From Ruminococcaceae bacterium UBA4871 (GTDB lineage: Bacteria; Bacillota; Clostridia; Oscillospirales; Acutalibacteraceae), in assembly GCA_002399445.1 (NCBI GenBank), contig DHDR01000022.1:21424-85423 (forward strand): a stretch of 64,000 nucleotides of DNA. The letters are read 5' to 3'. A model generated the notes under the pieces. The model saw nothing but the letters and a program-made list of their open reading frames with translations. It was not told where the DNA came from and did no database searches. This document shows positions 32,472 to 41,065 of the stretch, piece by piece (positions within the stretch are counted from its first letter, which is position 1; each line of letters opens with the position of its first letter). The translations under genes were made by a program, and so were the position numbers.

Positions 32472-33764
32472 TTGGATACACCTTTTTCATTGAAAGGTAC
32501 TCTGCTTGGCTGCGCGACTTCAGCAACACAGATCGAGGGGAGTCCGACAAAAAACAGCTGGTATGACTGGGCACATAAACTGGGCAAGATGATTGACAGT
32601 TCCAGTCCGGAAAATGCCAATCAGCATTGGCGGCGGTGGAAAGAGGACAACCGTCTGATTCAAAAGCTGGGTCTGCAAACGTATCGGATGGGGCTGGAAT
32701 GGAGCCGGATTGAGCCGGCTCCGGGACAGTTTTGCCGGGAGGCAATGAACCATTACCGGGAAGAAATCAAAGATTTACAGAAAATGGGCGTAAAGGTGCT
32801 GGTCACGCTCCATCATTTTTCCAATCCCACATGGTTTGAAAAGGAAGGGGGATTCCTGCAAAAAGAAAGTCCCTCTATTTTCCTGCGTTATGTTACTTAT
32901 GTGGTTGAGGCTATTGGTGATTTGGTGAGTGACTATGTAACCTTGAATGAGCCGAATGTTTATGTAACACTCAGCTATTTCTTGGCACAGTGGCCTCCGG
33001 CAAGACACAATCCGGCACAGTCCATTCGTGTTATGCGAAATCTGGTGTACTGTCATCTGACGGCTTACCGTCGGATTCACCGTATTCGTGAAATGCGCGG
33101 CTTTTCCGGCCGGACTATGGTTGGCTTTGCGGAGCATATGCGGATTTTCACACCGGCATTTCAGCAGGACAAGACACTGGCAAATGGTATGCAATATCTT
33201 TTTCAGGGCCTGACGGAGGCGTTTTATACAGGCAGGCTGACAATTCCGTTGGGTGTGGAAGCTCCGCTGGGGGACGGCCGCTTTTATGATTATATCGGCA
33301 TCAACTATTATACCCGCAGCTGGGTGCACGGAACCAATGCTACAGGCAGGCCGGGCAGGCCTGTGAATGACTTAGGCTGGGAAATTTATCCGGAAGGGCT
33401 GGGCATTTTAATGCGCCAGCGCTATCAGCGCTTTTGTGCGCCCATTTGGATTACAGAAAATGGCGTTGCCGATCGGGAGGATAAGCTGCGCTGCCGCTTT
33501 TTGTATGACCACTTGAAACAGGTTGCAGACAGCGGTTTGCCGGTGGAGCGGTATTATTACTGGTCCTTGATGGATAACTTTGAATGGGCAGAGGGAGAAA
33601 CAGCAGCATTCGGTTTAGTCGGATGTAACTTTAAAACACAAGAACGGAATATCCGCCGCAGCGCTTGCTTCTATAAAGAAATTATACAGAAGCAGGGCGT
33701 AACGCAGGACATGATTGACCGTTACCTGAAAGCAGATTCCGATGATTGTAAGAGGAAACCGTAG
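32472..33764 (+). CDS. Glycoside hydrolase family 1 (beta-glucosidase/phospho-beta-glucosidase-like)
   Basis: A 430-aa GH1 barrel. The acid/base Glu is in VTLNEPNVY near 159 and the nucleophile Glu in WITENGVAD near 329; both are intact. GCATSATQIEGS at the start and YYWSLMDNFEW near the end are family hallmarks. It is slightly short for GH1 (usually 440-480). No PTS genes are nearby, so a non-phosphorylated glucoside is more likely, but this is weak evidence. The TTG at 32472 has GGAGG 7 nt upstream. Confidence 0.93.
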   Translation: MDTPFSLKGTLLGCATSATQIEGSPTKNSWYDWAHKLGKMIDSSSPENANQHWRRWKEDNRLIQKLGLQTYRMGLEWSRIEPAPGQFCREAMNHYREEIKDLQKMGVKVLVTLHHFSNPTWFEKEGGFLQKESPSIFLRYVTYVVEAIGDLVSDYVTLNEPNVYVTLSYFLAQWPPARHNPAQSIRVMRNLVYCHLTAYRRIHRIREMRGFSGRTMVGFAEHMRIFTPAFQQDKTLANGMQYLFQGLTEAFYTGRLTIPLGVEAPLGDGRFYDYIGINYYTRSWVHGTNATGRPGRPVNDLGWEIYPEGLGILMRQRYQRFCAPIWITENGVADREDKLRCRFLYDHLKQVADSGLPVERYYYWSLMDNFEWAEGETAAFGLVGCNFKTQERNIRRSACFYKEIIQKQGVTQDMIDRYLKADSDDCKRKP

Positions 33765-34063
33765 CCTCTGGTCACGGCTTGTTCTGCTGCTGTGAGTTGA
33801 AACTTAATACTTCCTAAAATAATTAATTTAAAATGTGGAAAACTTCATTTTCTTAAGAATACTTTCTCCTAATACCGAGCATATTCACGCTGCACATATT
33901 ATTTTAAAGCATTTACTTGTTTTACAGTTATTTTAAAAGTTAAAACTTCAAAAACAAAATGTATTTCGGGATTCTGTAAAAAGGGTTTACCTCCTGTTTG
34001 ATGTTTGCTATGATAGTCATGAAAGAAACAGAAAGCAAGATAGACTCAAGGAGGTAGCCCGCC
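33765..34063. other. 299-nt AT-rich gap
   Basis: Between the GH1 gene and a small ORF. Apart from the promoter at 33986-34014 I see no gene, terminator or structured RNA. The GH1 transcript has no obvious hairpin terminator here. Confidence 0.5.
33986..34014 (+). promoter_or_regulatory. Extended -10 promoter of the 57-aa ORF
   Basis: TTTACC (33986-33991), a 17-nt spacer and TATGAT (34009-34014), with TGC directly before the -10 box (TGnTATGAT). Confidence 0.7.
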
Positions 34064-34237
34064 ATGTTTATTACAAAGCCTGACCGTCCGGATCGCGTAA
34101 AAGTCGGAGAACCCGAGGATATGCAGGAAATTCATGTTGTCCCTAGCTGGACTCGTCGGCAGCGTCCGAAACTGGTGGGTGGAGCTGACCGTACCGACCG
34201 AGTGGAGCCAATGCCCAAGCAAATTCGCTTTTCCTGA
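34064..34237 (+). CDS. Small hypothetical protein (57 aa) with an internal DRxDRV repeat
   Basis: Not recognised. It opens MFITKPDRPDRVKVGEPED and contains VVPSWTRRQRPKL and ADRTDRVEPMPKQI. The motif DR-x-DRV occurs twice (near residues 7-12 and 42-47), suggesting an internal duplication. It is charged, Pro- and Arg-rich, with no signal peptide, membrane segment or cysteine. Support for expression is good: a promoter with an extended -10, AAGGAGG 9 nt before the ATG, and a terminator right after. A nucleic-acid or ribosome contact is conceivable given the basic residues, but nothing in the sequence proves it. Confidence 0.75.
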   Translation: MFITKPDRPDRVKVGEPEDMQEIHVVPSWTRRQRPKLVGGADRTDRVEPMPKQIRFS

Positions 34238-34254
34238 TTTTGTTCATAAGAAAG

Positions 34255-34300
34255 AAAAAGGCACTGCCACGTTCTTTTAAAAATGTGGCAGTGCCTTTTT
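34255..34300. terminator. Bidirectional terminator between the 57-aa ORF and prfC
   Basis: A 16-bp perfect stem (34255-34270 with 34285-34300) with A/T tails on both sides. Confidence 0.88.
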
Positions 34301-34352
34301 GACAATTCGTTAGCAGTCTGACCTCATCGCAAGCATACTGAAAAGGTGCCCG

Positions 34353-35951
34353 TTACATTTTGGCTCCGCCAAACTCACTCAGTTTCAGTTGCGGATTATG
34401 CTCTGCAGCCCAGGTAATATTCCACTCACTTACAAAGAGGAGCAGATGGTTTCCTTTTAGGTCCTGAATGCAGCGGGTATCGCTGGTGAGGTCGAGCGTT
34501 TTGGGGTCGAGGTCTTCATTTTCAATCCAACGGATGTATTCATGCGGCAGAGTTTCCATACGGATATTTACCTTATATTCATTTTTCAGCCGGTATTCCA
34601 ACACGTCAAACTGCAGTACGCCGACTACGCCGACAATCGCTTCCTCCATGCTGCCATTTAATTCCTGAAATATCTGAATGGCACCTTCCTGTGCAATCTG
34701 AGTCATTCCTTTGACAAACTGTTTGCGCTTCATCGTGTCCACAGGAGAAACACGGGAAAAATGCTCCGGCGCAAATGTTGGAATACCGCCGAATTTAAAT
34801 TTCTTAGCCGGAGAACAGAGCGTGTCGCCAATTGCAAAGACACCCGGATCGAACACACCGATAATATCACCGGCATAGGCGTGCTCAATCACTTCGCGCT
34901 GTTCTGCCATGATTTGCTGCGGCTGCATCAGTTTCATTTTGCGACCACTCTGCATATGCACGACTTCCATCCCGCGTTTAAATTCTCCGGAGCAGATTCT
35001 CATGAAGGCAATGCGGTCGCGGTGAGCTTTGTTCATGTTTGCCTGAATTTTAAATACAAATGCAGAAAAGTCTGGGTCGGTTGGATTTACAATGCCGTTG
35101 TCGGATTGGCGGGGAAGAGGCGGTGTGGTCATGCGCAGAAATTCCTGCAGAAAAGGTTCCACACCGAAATTCGTCAGCGCTGAACCGAAAAATACCGGAG
35201 AAAGTTTTCCCTGCCGTACTTCGTCCAGTGAAAATTCCTCTCCGGCACCGTCCAGCAGCTCCACATCATCACGCAGCGTAGACAGCAGATCTTCTCCCAG
35301 CAGGGCAGTCAGATTCGGGTCGGAAAGGTCACTTGCGGATTCTGCCACCTGATGGGCACCGTTCGCTGTCGGCTCTGCCGTAAAGGTCAGTATTTTTTTT
35401 GACGCACGGTCATAAACGCCTTTAAAGTCGTGTCCGCTGCCAATCGGCCAGTTAACGGCATAAGTTTTGATACCCAGTTCATTTTCAATCTGTTCTGTTA
35501 AGTCATAAGGGCTGCGCGCATCGCGGTCCATTTTGTTGATGAATGTAAAAATCGGAATATTACGCAGGGTGCAGACTTTAAAAAGCTTTCGAGTTTGCCG
35601 CTCAACGCCTTTGCCGGCATCAATGACCATTACGGCACTGTCTGCTGCCATCAATGTGCGGTAAGTGTCCTCCGAAAAATCCTGATGGCCGGGAGTGTCC
35701 AGAATATTGATGCAGCAGTTGTTATACTCAAACTGCATGACAGAGGAAGTAACTGAAATACCACGCTGCTTTTCAATTTCCATCCAATCGGAAACCGCAT
35801 GTTTCATGTGGCGTTTTCCCTTGACCATACCTGCCTGCTGAATTGCTCCGCCATAGAGCAGCAGCTTTTCCGTTAGCGTGGTTTTGCCGGCATCCGGATG
35901 TGAGATAATGGCAAAGGTGCGGCGCCGTTCAATTTCTTTTTTATAATCCAT
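34353..35951 (-). CDS. prfC: Peptide chain release factor 3
   Basis: A translational GTPase that recycles RF1/RF2 from the ribosome. At 532 aa it is full length. The P-loop is SHPDAGKTT (17-25), switch I contains RGISVTSS, switch II is DTPGHQDFSEDT, and NKMD gives guanine specificity. GGGAGGAACC precedes the ATG at 35951. The early part RRTFAIISHPD is specific to RF3 as opposed to EF-G. It is monocistronic with a shared downstream terminator. Confidence 0.95.
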   Translation of the reverse strand: MDYKKEIERRRTFAIISHPDAGKTTLTEKLLLYGGAIQQAGMVKGKRHMKHAVSDWMEIEKQRGISVTSSVMQFEYNNCCINILDTPGHQDFSEDTYRTLMAADSAVMVIDAGKGVERQTRKLFKVCTLRNIPIFTFINKMDRDARSPYDLTEQIENELGIKTYAVNWPIGSGHDFKGVYDRASKKILTFTAEPTANGAHQVAESASDLSDPNLTALLGEDLLSTLRDDVELLDGAGEEFSLDEVRQGKLSPVFFGSALTNFGVEPFLQEFLRMTTPPLPRQSDNGIVNPTDPDFSAFVFKIQANMNKAHRDRIAFMRICSGEFKRGMEVVHMQSGRKMKLMQPQQIMAEQREVIEHAYAGDIIGVFDPGVFAIGDTLCSPAKKFKFGGIPTFAPEHFSRVSPVDTMKRKQFVKGMTQIAQEGAIQIFQELNGSMEEAIVGVVGVLQFDVLEYRLKNEYKVNIRMETLPHEYIRWIENEDLDPKTLDLTSDTRCIQDLKGNHLLLFVSEWNITWAAEHNPQLKLSEFGGAKM

Positions 35952-36088
35952 AAAATGGTTCCTCCCGTATTTTTGATTTGTTCAGAGCGCTTCTGCATTT
36001 TCTGTTTTACACGGGGGACCCTCCAGTATTCATAAATTTTACAGCACCTTATAGTTTATCAAAAAAGCAGGCATCCTGCAAACCTTTT

Positions 36089-36117
36089 TTGCAGATGGAG
36101 CCAGAAATATGTATTAT
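36089..36117 (+). promoter_or_regulatory. sigma-A promoter of the GNAT gene
   Basis: TTGCAG (36089-36094), a 17-nt spacer and TATTAT (36112-36117). Confidence 0.65.
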
Positions 36118-36169
36118 AAGAACAGAGATTTATCACAAAGCATAGATTCAGACAGGAGGACACAGTCTC

Positions 36170-36883
36170 GTGAATGAAAAAGCAATTAAATTTCTAAAAC
36201 AGGACAGCATGAGTAATATTGATATGCTGGAGGCGCTGCATCGCGGTATTGCCAAGGTCCTTTATGCAGGAGAGGAAGGAGTGCAGCTTCAGGTACATGA
36301 GACAATCATGCAGTGTGCGGTTTCCCTTCAGGCAGCAGAATGGATGACAGAGATGCTGCCAAGGCAGACATCCATGTTTACGGCGCATGAGCCGTATAGC
36401 CGGGAGGCCTTTCGCAAACGCTTTCATGCGCAGGATTCCTTTGGAAAAGATTACTGCTGCCCCTGCAGGTTTGCAGTTTGGACAGAAAAAAATCCGCTTC
36501 CGGTTTCTGAAAAATTCTCAATTCGCCAACTGACGATAGAATATATGGACGCGGTCTGCAGGCAATATCATTTGTTCGATGAGCCGGAATATATTGCAGA
36601 GCGGCTCAAAGCAGGTGTGATTTTTGGTGCTTTCTGCGGAAAGGAAATGGCTGGCTTTATCGGAGAACATGCAGAGGGGGCGATGGGCTTATTAGAAGTA
36701 TACCCCAAATTCCGCAGAATGGGTGTTGCTTCCGCGCTGGAAGCCGATGCAGTGAACCGATGCCTTGCTGCCGGCAATACGGCATACGGTGACATTATTC
36801 TTGGAAATGATGCCTCCTTTGCCTTGCAGCGCTCTCTGGGACTGCAATTTTCAAAGCAGAAACATTACTGGCTTACTGCATAG
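36170..36883 (+). CDS. GNAT family N-acetyltransferase
   Basis: A 237-aa protein with a C-terminal GNAT domain (about 105-237). The acetyl-CoA motif A is LLEVYPKFRRMGVASALEA, followed by GDIILGNDASFALQRSLG, typical of motif B. The N-terminal 100 residues resemble a lead domain seen in FR47-like or 'GNAT with N-terminal helical' proteins and carry no motif I can name. Substrate unknown. The start is GTG at 36170 with AGGAGG about 10 nt upstream. Confidence 0.85.
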   Translation: MNEKAIKFLKQDSMSNIDMLEALHRGIAKVLYAGEEGVQLQVHETIMQCAVSLQAAEWMTEMLPRQTSMFTAHEPYSREAFRKRFHAQDSFGKDYCCPCRFAVWTEKNPLPVSEKFSIRQLTIEYMDAVCRQYHLFDEPEYIAERLKAGVIFGAFCGKEMAGFIGEHAEGAMGLLEVYPKFRRMGVASALEADAVNRCLAAGNTAYGDIILGNDASFALQRSLGLQFSKQKHYWLTA

Positions 36884-36889
36884 GTGAAA

Positions 36890-36918
36890 TTGACTTTTGG
36901 AGAAAATCTCTTTATAAT
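36890..36918 (+). promoter_or_regulatory. sigma-A promoter of the Fur-family gene
   Basis: TTGACT (36890-36895), a 17-nt spacer and TATAAT (36913-36918). Confidence 0.8.
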
Positions 36919-36977
36919 TTAACACAGAATTGAGTACATGCAAATGGAAAGCAGGAAGGTATGAAGGAGGCATCAAT

Positions 36978-37409
36978 ATGCCGGACGAAACCTTGAAATC
37001 CCAAAAGCTCAAAACAACTAAACGGCGGGAAGCAATTTTGGAGATTCTCAGAGCGTCTACAAAGCCGATGACTACGGAAGAGATTTATATGCAGGTACTG
37101 CAGGAGGTGCATATGAGCATTTCCACCGCTTACCGTACGCTGGCAACACTTTCCGATAAGCAGATTCTCATTAAAGAGTTGGGACAGGACGGGAAAACCT
37201 ATTTTCGCATCAACGATCACAGGCACCGTCATTTTCTGCGCTGTGTCTGTTGCGGAGAAACGATTCTGCTGGACGGTTGTCCAATTGAGAAGTTGGAAAA
37301 AGACTGGGCCGAAAAAACAGGGTATCAGATTACAGGCCACAGTTTGGAAGTCTCGGGAATTTGTCCTAAATGTGCGGCAAAAGGAGGGAAAAAGTCCCAT
37401 GCAAAATGA
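36978..37409 (+). CDS. Fur family metal-dependent regulator
   Basis: A 143-aa repressor. The N-terminal winged helix (about 12-80) includes TKRREAILEIL and SISTAYRTLATLSDKQ. The dimerisation/metal part has RHRHFLRC, a CVCC pair and CPKC near the C terminus, which form the structural zinc site. Which metal it senses (Fur, Zur or PerR type) cannot be decided; the residues after the first Cys pair look closest to Zur/Fur. AAGGAGG lies 7 nt before the ATG at 36978. It overlaps tcdA by 11 nt. Confidence 0.9.
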   Translation: MPDETLKSQKLKTTKRREAILEILRASTKPMTTEEIYMQVLQEVHMSISTAYRTLATLSDKQILIKELGQDGKTYFRINDHRHRHFLRCVCCGETILLDGCPIEKLEKDWAEKTGYQITGHSLEVSGICPKCAAKGGKKSHAK

Positions 37410-38139
37410 ATTTTCACGGGAAACAATTTTACTGGGGCAGGAGGCATTGGATAAACTGAAGCGTGCTTCCGTTTTGCTGTTTGGTGTCGGCGGAGTCGGT
37501 GGCTTTGCAGCGGAGGCGATGTGCCGCTGCGGCATCGGCTCTTTTACGTTGGTGGATCATGATACAGTTAGTGTTACAAACCTAAATCGCCAGATTATCG
37601 CTTTGCACAGCACAATCGGACACTACAAAACGGATGTGATGCGCGACCGCATGCTGGACATTAACCCGGCAGTGCAGGTGCAAAGCTGCAAATGCTTTTA
37701 TACGGAAGAGAATGCAGAGACATTTGACTTTTCCCAGTATGATTATGTAATTGACGCAATTGACACCGTCAGCAGTAAGCTGTTGATTATTCAGCAAGCT
37801 AAGAAAGCGGGCGTACCTGTCATTAGTGCGATGGGAGCCGGAAACAAACTGGACCCTTCCCGCTTTCGTATTGCGGACCTTTCCAAAACAGAAATGGATC
37901 CTTTGGCGCGTGTCATGCGGCGGGAGCTCAGAAAACGCGGAATTACCCATTTAAAAGTCGTCTACAGCAATGAGCGTGCCCTTACGCCGCAGGCGGGGAC
38001 GGAACTGCCGCAGTCGGGGCGGCATACGGTTCCCGGCAGTCTCAGCTTTGTTCCAAGCACAGCGGGGCTGATGCTGGCAGGTGAGGTTGTCCGTGACCTC
38101 GTTGGAATTTCTGAACCGCTCTCGGTCTTGACATCCTGA
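37399..38139 (+). CDS. tcdA: tRNA threonylcarbamoyladenosine dehydratase TcdA (E1-like)
   Basis: An ATP-dependent enzyme that cyclises t6A37 to ct6A in tRNA. The 246-aa protein shows the E1 nucleotide motif LFGVGGVGGFAAE near 28-40, LNRQI, and AIDTVSSK with the conserved Asp. VISAMGAGNKLDPSRF and STAGLMLAGEVV are typical of TcdA rather than ThiF or MoeB. The start at 37399 overlaps the end of the Fur-family gene and has AAAGGAGGG upstream. The promoter for valS begins inside its last codons. Confidence 0.92.
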   Translation: MQNEFSRETILLGQEALDKLKRASVLLFGVGGVGGFAAEAMCRCGIGSFTLVDHDTVSVTNLNRQIIALHSTIGHYKTDVMRDRMLDINPAVQVQSCKCFYTEENAETFDFSQYDYVIDAIDTVSSKLLIIQQAKKAGVPVISAMGAGNKLDPSRFRIADLSKTEMDPLARVMRRELRKRGITHLKVVYSNERALTPQAGTELPQSGRHTVPGSLSFVPSTAGLMLAGEVVRDLVGISEPLSVLTS

Positions 38140-38156
38140 TTTGCGGCGACTATAAT
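38128..38156 (+). promoter_or_regulatory. Consensus promoter of the T-box-valS-folC operon
   Basis: TTGACA (38128-38133), a 17-nt spacer and TATAAT (38151-38156), both perfect. The -35 box lies inside the end of tcdA. Confidence 0.88.
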
Positions 38157-38162
38157 GCAACT

Positions 38163-38419
38163 AGATATTTAAAAGCAAGGATGGGGAGAAAGACACCGCC
38201 CCAGAGCTTCAGAGAGCAGGTGCGTTGGTGAGAGCCTGTGCATGCAGCGGTGTGGATGAGTCACCTTGGAGCTGGCAGCCAGAAAAGAGTAGGGCTGCAC
38301 GCGGCCTGCGTTAACGGCGGGAGGGCCTTTATTTAAGGGCCGAATGCGGGTGGTACCGCGGATTTTTACACAAAAAATTCGCCCCGGATGGGAAATGAAA
38401 TTCCTGTCCGGGGCTTTTT
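38163..38419 (+). promoter_or_regulatory. T-box riboswitch (tRNA-Val) controlling valS
   Basis: The invariant T-box GGTGGTACCGCGG is at 38349-38361. Upstream lie a stem I with ACACCGC/GCGGTGT pairing and an AGAGAGCAGG-type bulge. A candidate GUC specifier followed by A sits in GATGAGTCACC near 38257. The terminator is GCCCCGGA (38381-38388) paired with TCCGGGGC (38407-38414) then TTTTT. Uncharged tRNA-Val is expected to stabilise the antiterminator. The exact specifier is my reading and was not modelled. Confidence 0.93.
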
Positions 38420-38440
38420 GTTAATGAAGGAGGAACTTTA

Positions 38441-41065
38441 ATGAGCAGGGAGCTTGCCAAGACCTATAATCCCGGCGAAGTAGAAGACCGCATCTATGAA
38501 TTTTGGCTGCAGGGCGGTTACTTTCATGCAGAGCCGGATTCTAAGAAGAAACCATACACTATCGTGATTCCGCCGCCAAATATCACAGGACAACTGCATC
38601 TGGGCCATGCAATGGATGAAACACTGCAGGATATTTTGATTCGGTGGCGCCGGATGCAGGGTTACAGTGCCCTGTGGGTGCCGGGGACTGACCATGCCTC
38701 CATTGCAACGGAAGCGAAGATTGTGGAAGCGATGCGCAAAGAGGGCATTACCAAACAGGACATCGGCAGGGAAGCCTTTTTAAAACGCGCATGGGCTTGG
38801 AAAGATAAATTTGGCGGACGTATTGAGCAGCAGCTTCGGAAATTGGGCGTTTCCTGCGACTGGGAGCGGGAACGCTTTACCTTGGATGAGGGCTGCAGCA
38901 AGGCCGTCCGGGAGGTATTTGTCCGCCTGTATGAAAAAGGCCTGATTTACCGCGGCAAACGTATTATCAATTGGTGTCCGCATTGCAAAACCACAATTTC
39001 GGACGCAGAGGTGGAGTTTGAGGAAAAGGACGGTTCTTTCTGGCATGTGCGTTATCCCTTTAAGGATGGCAGCGGTTCTCTGGAACTGGCGACCACCCGT
39101 CCGGAGACGATGCTCGGCGATACTGCGGTGGCTGTACATCCGGACGATGAGCGCTACAAAGACATCGTTGGCAAAACGCTGATTCTGCCGCTGGTCGGAC
39201 GTGAGATTCCGGTCGTTGCGGATGAATATGTTGAGCGGGATTTTGGGACCGGTGTTGTGAAAATCACCCCGGCGCATGACCCGAACGACTTTGAAGTGGG
39301 CCGCCGCCATAACCTTCCGGTAATCAATGTGATGAATGAGGATGGTTCAATCAATGAGAACGGCGGCAAGTATGCCGGGCTTCCCGGTTTGGAAGCCCGG
39401 AAGCAGATTGTGGCGGAGCTGGACAAACAGGGTTATCTGGTTAGCATTGAGCCGATTAAACATAATGTCGGCACCTGTTACCGCTGCCACAGCACCATTG
39501 AGCCGCGTATTTCCAAACAGTGGTTTGTCAAGATGAAACCGCTGGCGGAACCAGCCGTTAAAGCTGTCCGTGACCAAAAAGTGCGCTTTATTCCGGAACG
39601 TCTGGAAAAAGTTTATTATAATTGGATGGACAACATTAAGGATTGGTGTATTTCCCGTCAGCTGTGGTGGGGGCATCGTATTCCGGCATGGTACTGCGAT
39701 GACTGCGGCGAAACCGTTGTTGCACGTACGGCTCCGGAGACTTGCCCAAAGTGCGGCGGGCATCATCTGCATCAGGACGAAGATACACTGGACACTTGGT
39801 TCAGTTCTGCATTGTGGCCTTTCAGTGTTCTGGGCTGGCCGGAACAGACAAAGGATTTGGCGTATTATTACCCGACCAACACGCTGGTTACAGGTTATGA
39901 CATCCTCTTTTTCTGGGTGGCACGGATGATTTTCTCCGGCATTGAGCAGACGGGACAGGTGCCGTTTAATACGGTATTTTTCCACGGCCTCGTGCGGGAT
40001 AGTCAGGGACGCAAGATGAGTAAATCTCTTGGGAATGGCATAGACCCTCTGAAAGTCATTGACCAATATGGAGCGGATGCACTGCGGTTTACACTGATTA
40101 CGGGAATCAGCCCCGGCAACGACACGCGCTATTCCGATGAGCGTGTACAGGCCAGCCGCAATTTTGCCAATAAAATTTGGAATGCTTCCCGCTTTATCCT
40201 GATGAATATTGACGGGAAGAATGTTCCGAATGAACTTCCGGAAACGCTGGAAATGGAAGATAAGTGGATTTTAAATCGTTTCAATCTTCTGTCGCAGGAA
40301 GTTAATGACAACCTCGAAAAATTTGAATTTGGTATTGCCGCCCAGAAGCTGCATGATTTTATCTGGGAGCAGTTCTGCGATTGGTATATTGAAATTGCGA
40401 AAATCCGCCTGCAGGGAAAAGACGAAGCTGCTGCACAGCAGGTGCGGCAGGTGCTGGTATGGGTGATGAGCCGCACATTGGCACTGCTGCATCCGTTTAT
40501 GCCGTATATAACGGAAGAAATCTGGCAGGCGCTGCCGCACACGGGGGAGGCGCTGATCAATGCTCCCTATCCGGCATATGATCAAACGCTCTGTTTTCCG
40601 GAGGATGCTGCAAAGATGGAAAGCATCATGGATGCGGTGCGCGGTGTGCGTAACCGCCGTTCTGAAATGAATGTCCAGCCTTCCCGCAGGACAATGCTGT
40701 ATCTGGCAACGACAAAAGAAGATACCTTCCGCGCCGGTGAAGAAATTTTCAAACGCCTTGCCTATGCTACCGGTATTCAGGTTGCACCATCCTTTACATT
40801 GGAAGGGGCCGTTACAATCGTAACAGCAGATGCGAAAATTTATATTCCAATGGAAGAACTGGTGGACATGGAAGCAGAAAAGAAGCGTTTGTCCAGAGAA
40901 CTGGAAACAGCACAGAAAGGCTACCGAAATGCACAGGCAAAACTGCAGAATGAAAAGTTTTTGAGCAAGGCACCTGAAAAAGTTGTTGCGGGTGTGCGTG
41001 CAAATGCGGAGAAACTCAAGGAGCATATTGAATTGATTCAGTCAAGTCTGGATGCACTAAAATGA
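38441..41065 (+). CDS. valS: Valyl-tRNA synthetase
   Basis: Charges tRNA-Val. An 874-aa class I synthetase. The HIGH motif is HLGH near 53-56 in PPPNITGQLHLGHA and KMSKS is near 524-528. The large editing domain contains TTRPETMLGDTAV. The C-terminal anticodon domain is followed by the ValS-specific coiled coil (about 805-870). GGAGG precedes the ATG. Expression is gated by the T-box. Its stop overlaps the start of folC (ATGA). Confidence 0.97.
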   Translation: MSRELAKTYNPGEVEDRIYEFWLQGGYFHAEPDSKKKPYTIVIPPPNITGQLHLGHAMDETLQDILIRWRRMQGYSALWVPGTDHASIATEAKIVEAMRKEGITKQDIGREAFLKRAWAWKDKFGGRIEQQLRKLGVSCDWERERFTLDEGCSKAVREVFVRLYEKGLIYRGKRIINWCPHCKTTISDAEVEFEEKDGSFWHVRYPFKDGSGSLELATTRPETMLGDTAVAVHPDDERYKDIVGKTLILPLVGREIPVVADEYVERDFGTGVVKITPAHDPNDFEVGRRHNLPVINVMNEDGSINENGGKYAGLPGLEARKQIVAELDKQGYLVSIEPIKHNVGTCYRCHSTIEPRISKQWFVKMKPLAEPAVKAVRDQKVRFIPERLEKVYYNWMDNIKDWCISRQLWWGHRIPAWYCDDCGETVVARTAPETCPKCGGHHLHQDEDTLDTWFSSALWPFSVLGWPEQTKDLAYYYPTNTLVTGYDILFFWVARMIFSGIEQTGQVPFNTVFFHGLVRDSQGRKMSKSLGNGIDPLKVIDQYGADALRFTLITGISPGNDTRYSDERVQASRNFANKIWNASRFILMNIDGKNVPNELPETLEMEDKWILNRFNLLSQEVNDNLEKFEFGIAAQKLHDFIWEQFCDWYIEIAKIRLQGKDEAAAQQVRQVLVWVMSRTLALLHPFMPYITEEIWQALPHTGEALINAPYPAYDQTLCFPEDAAKMESIMDAVRGVRNRRSEMNVQPSRRTMLYLATTKEDTFRAGEEIFKRLAYATGIQVAPSFTLEGAVTIVTADAKIYIPMEELVDMEAEKKRLSRELETAQKGYRNAQAKLQNEKFLSKAPEKVVAGVRANAEKLKEHIELIQSSLDALK

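Noticed and set aside
40271..41026. 251-codon leftward ORF antisense to valS
   Set aside because: Mirror frame of the ValS C-terminal part.
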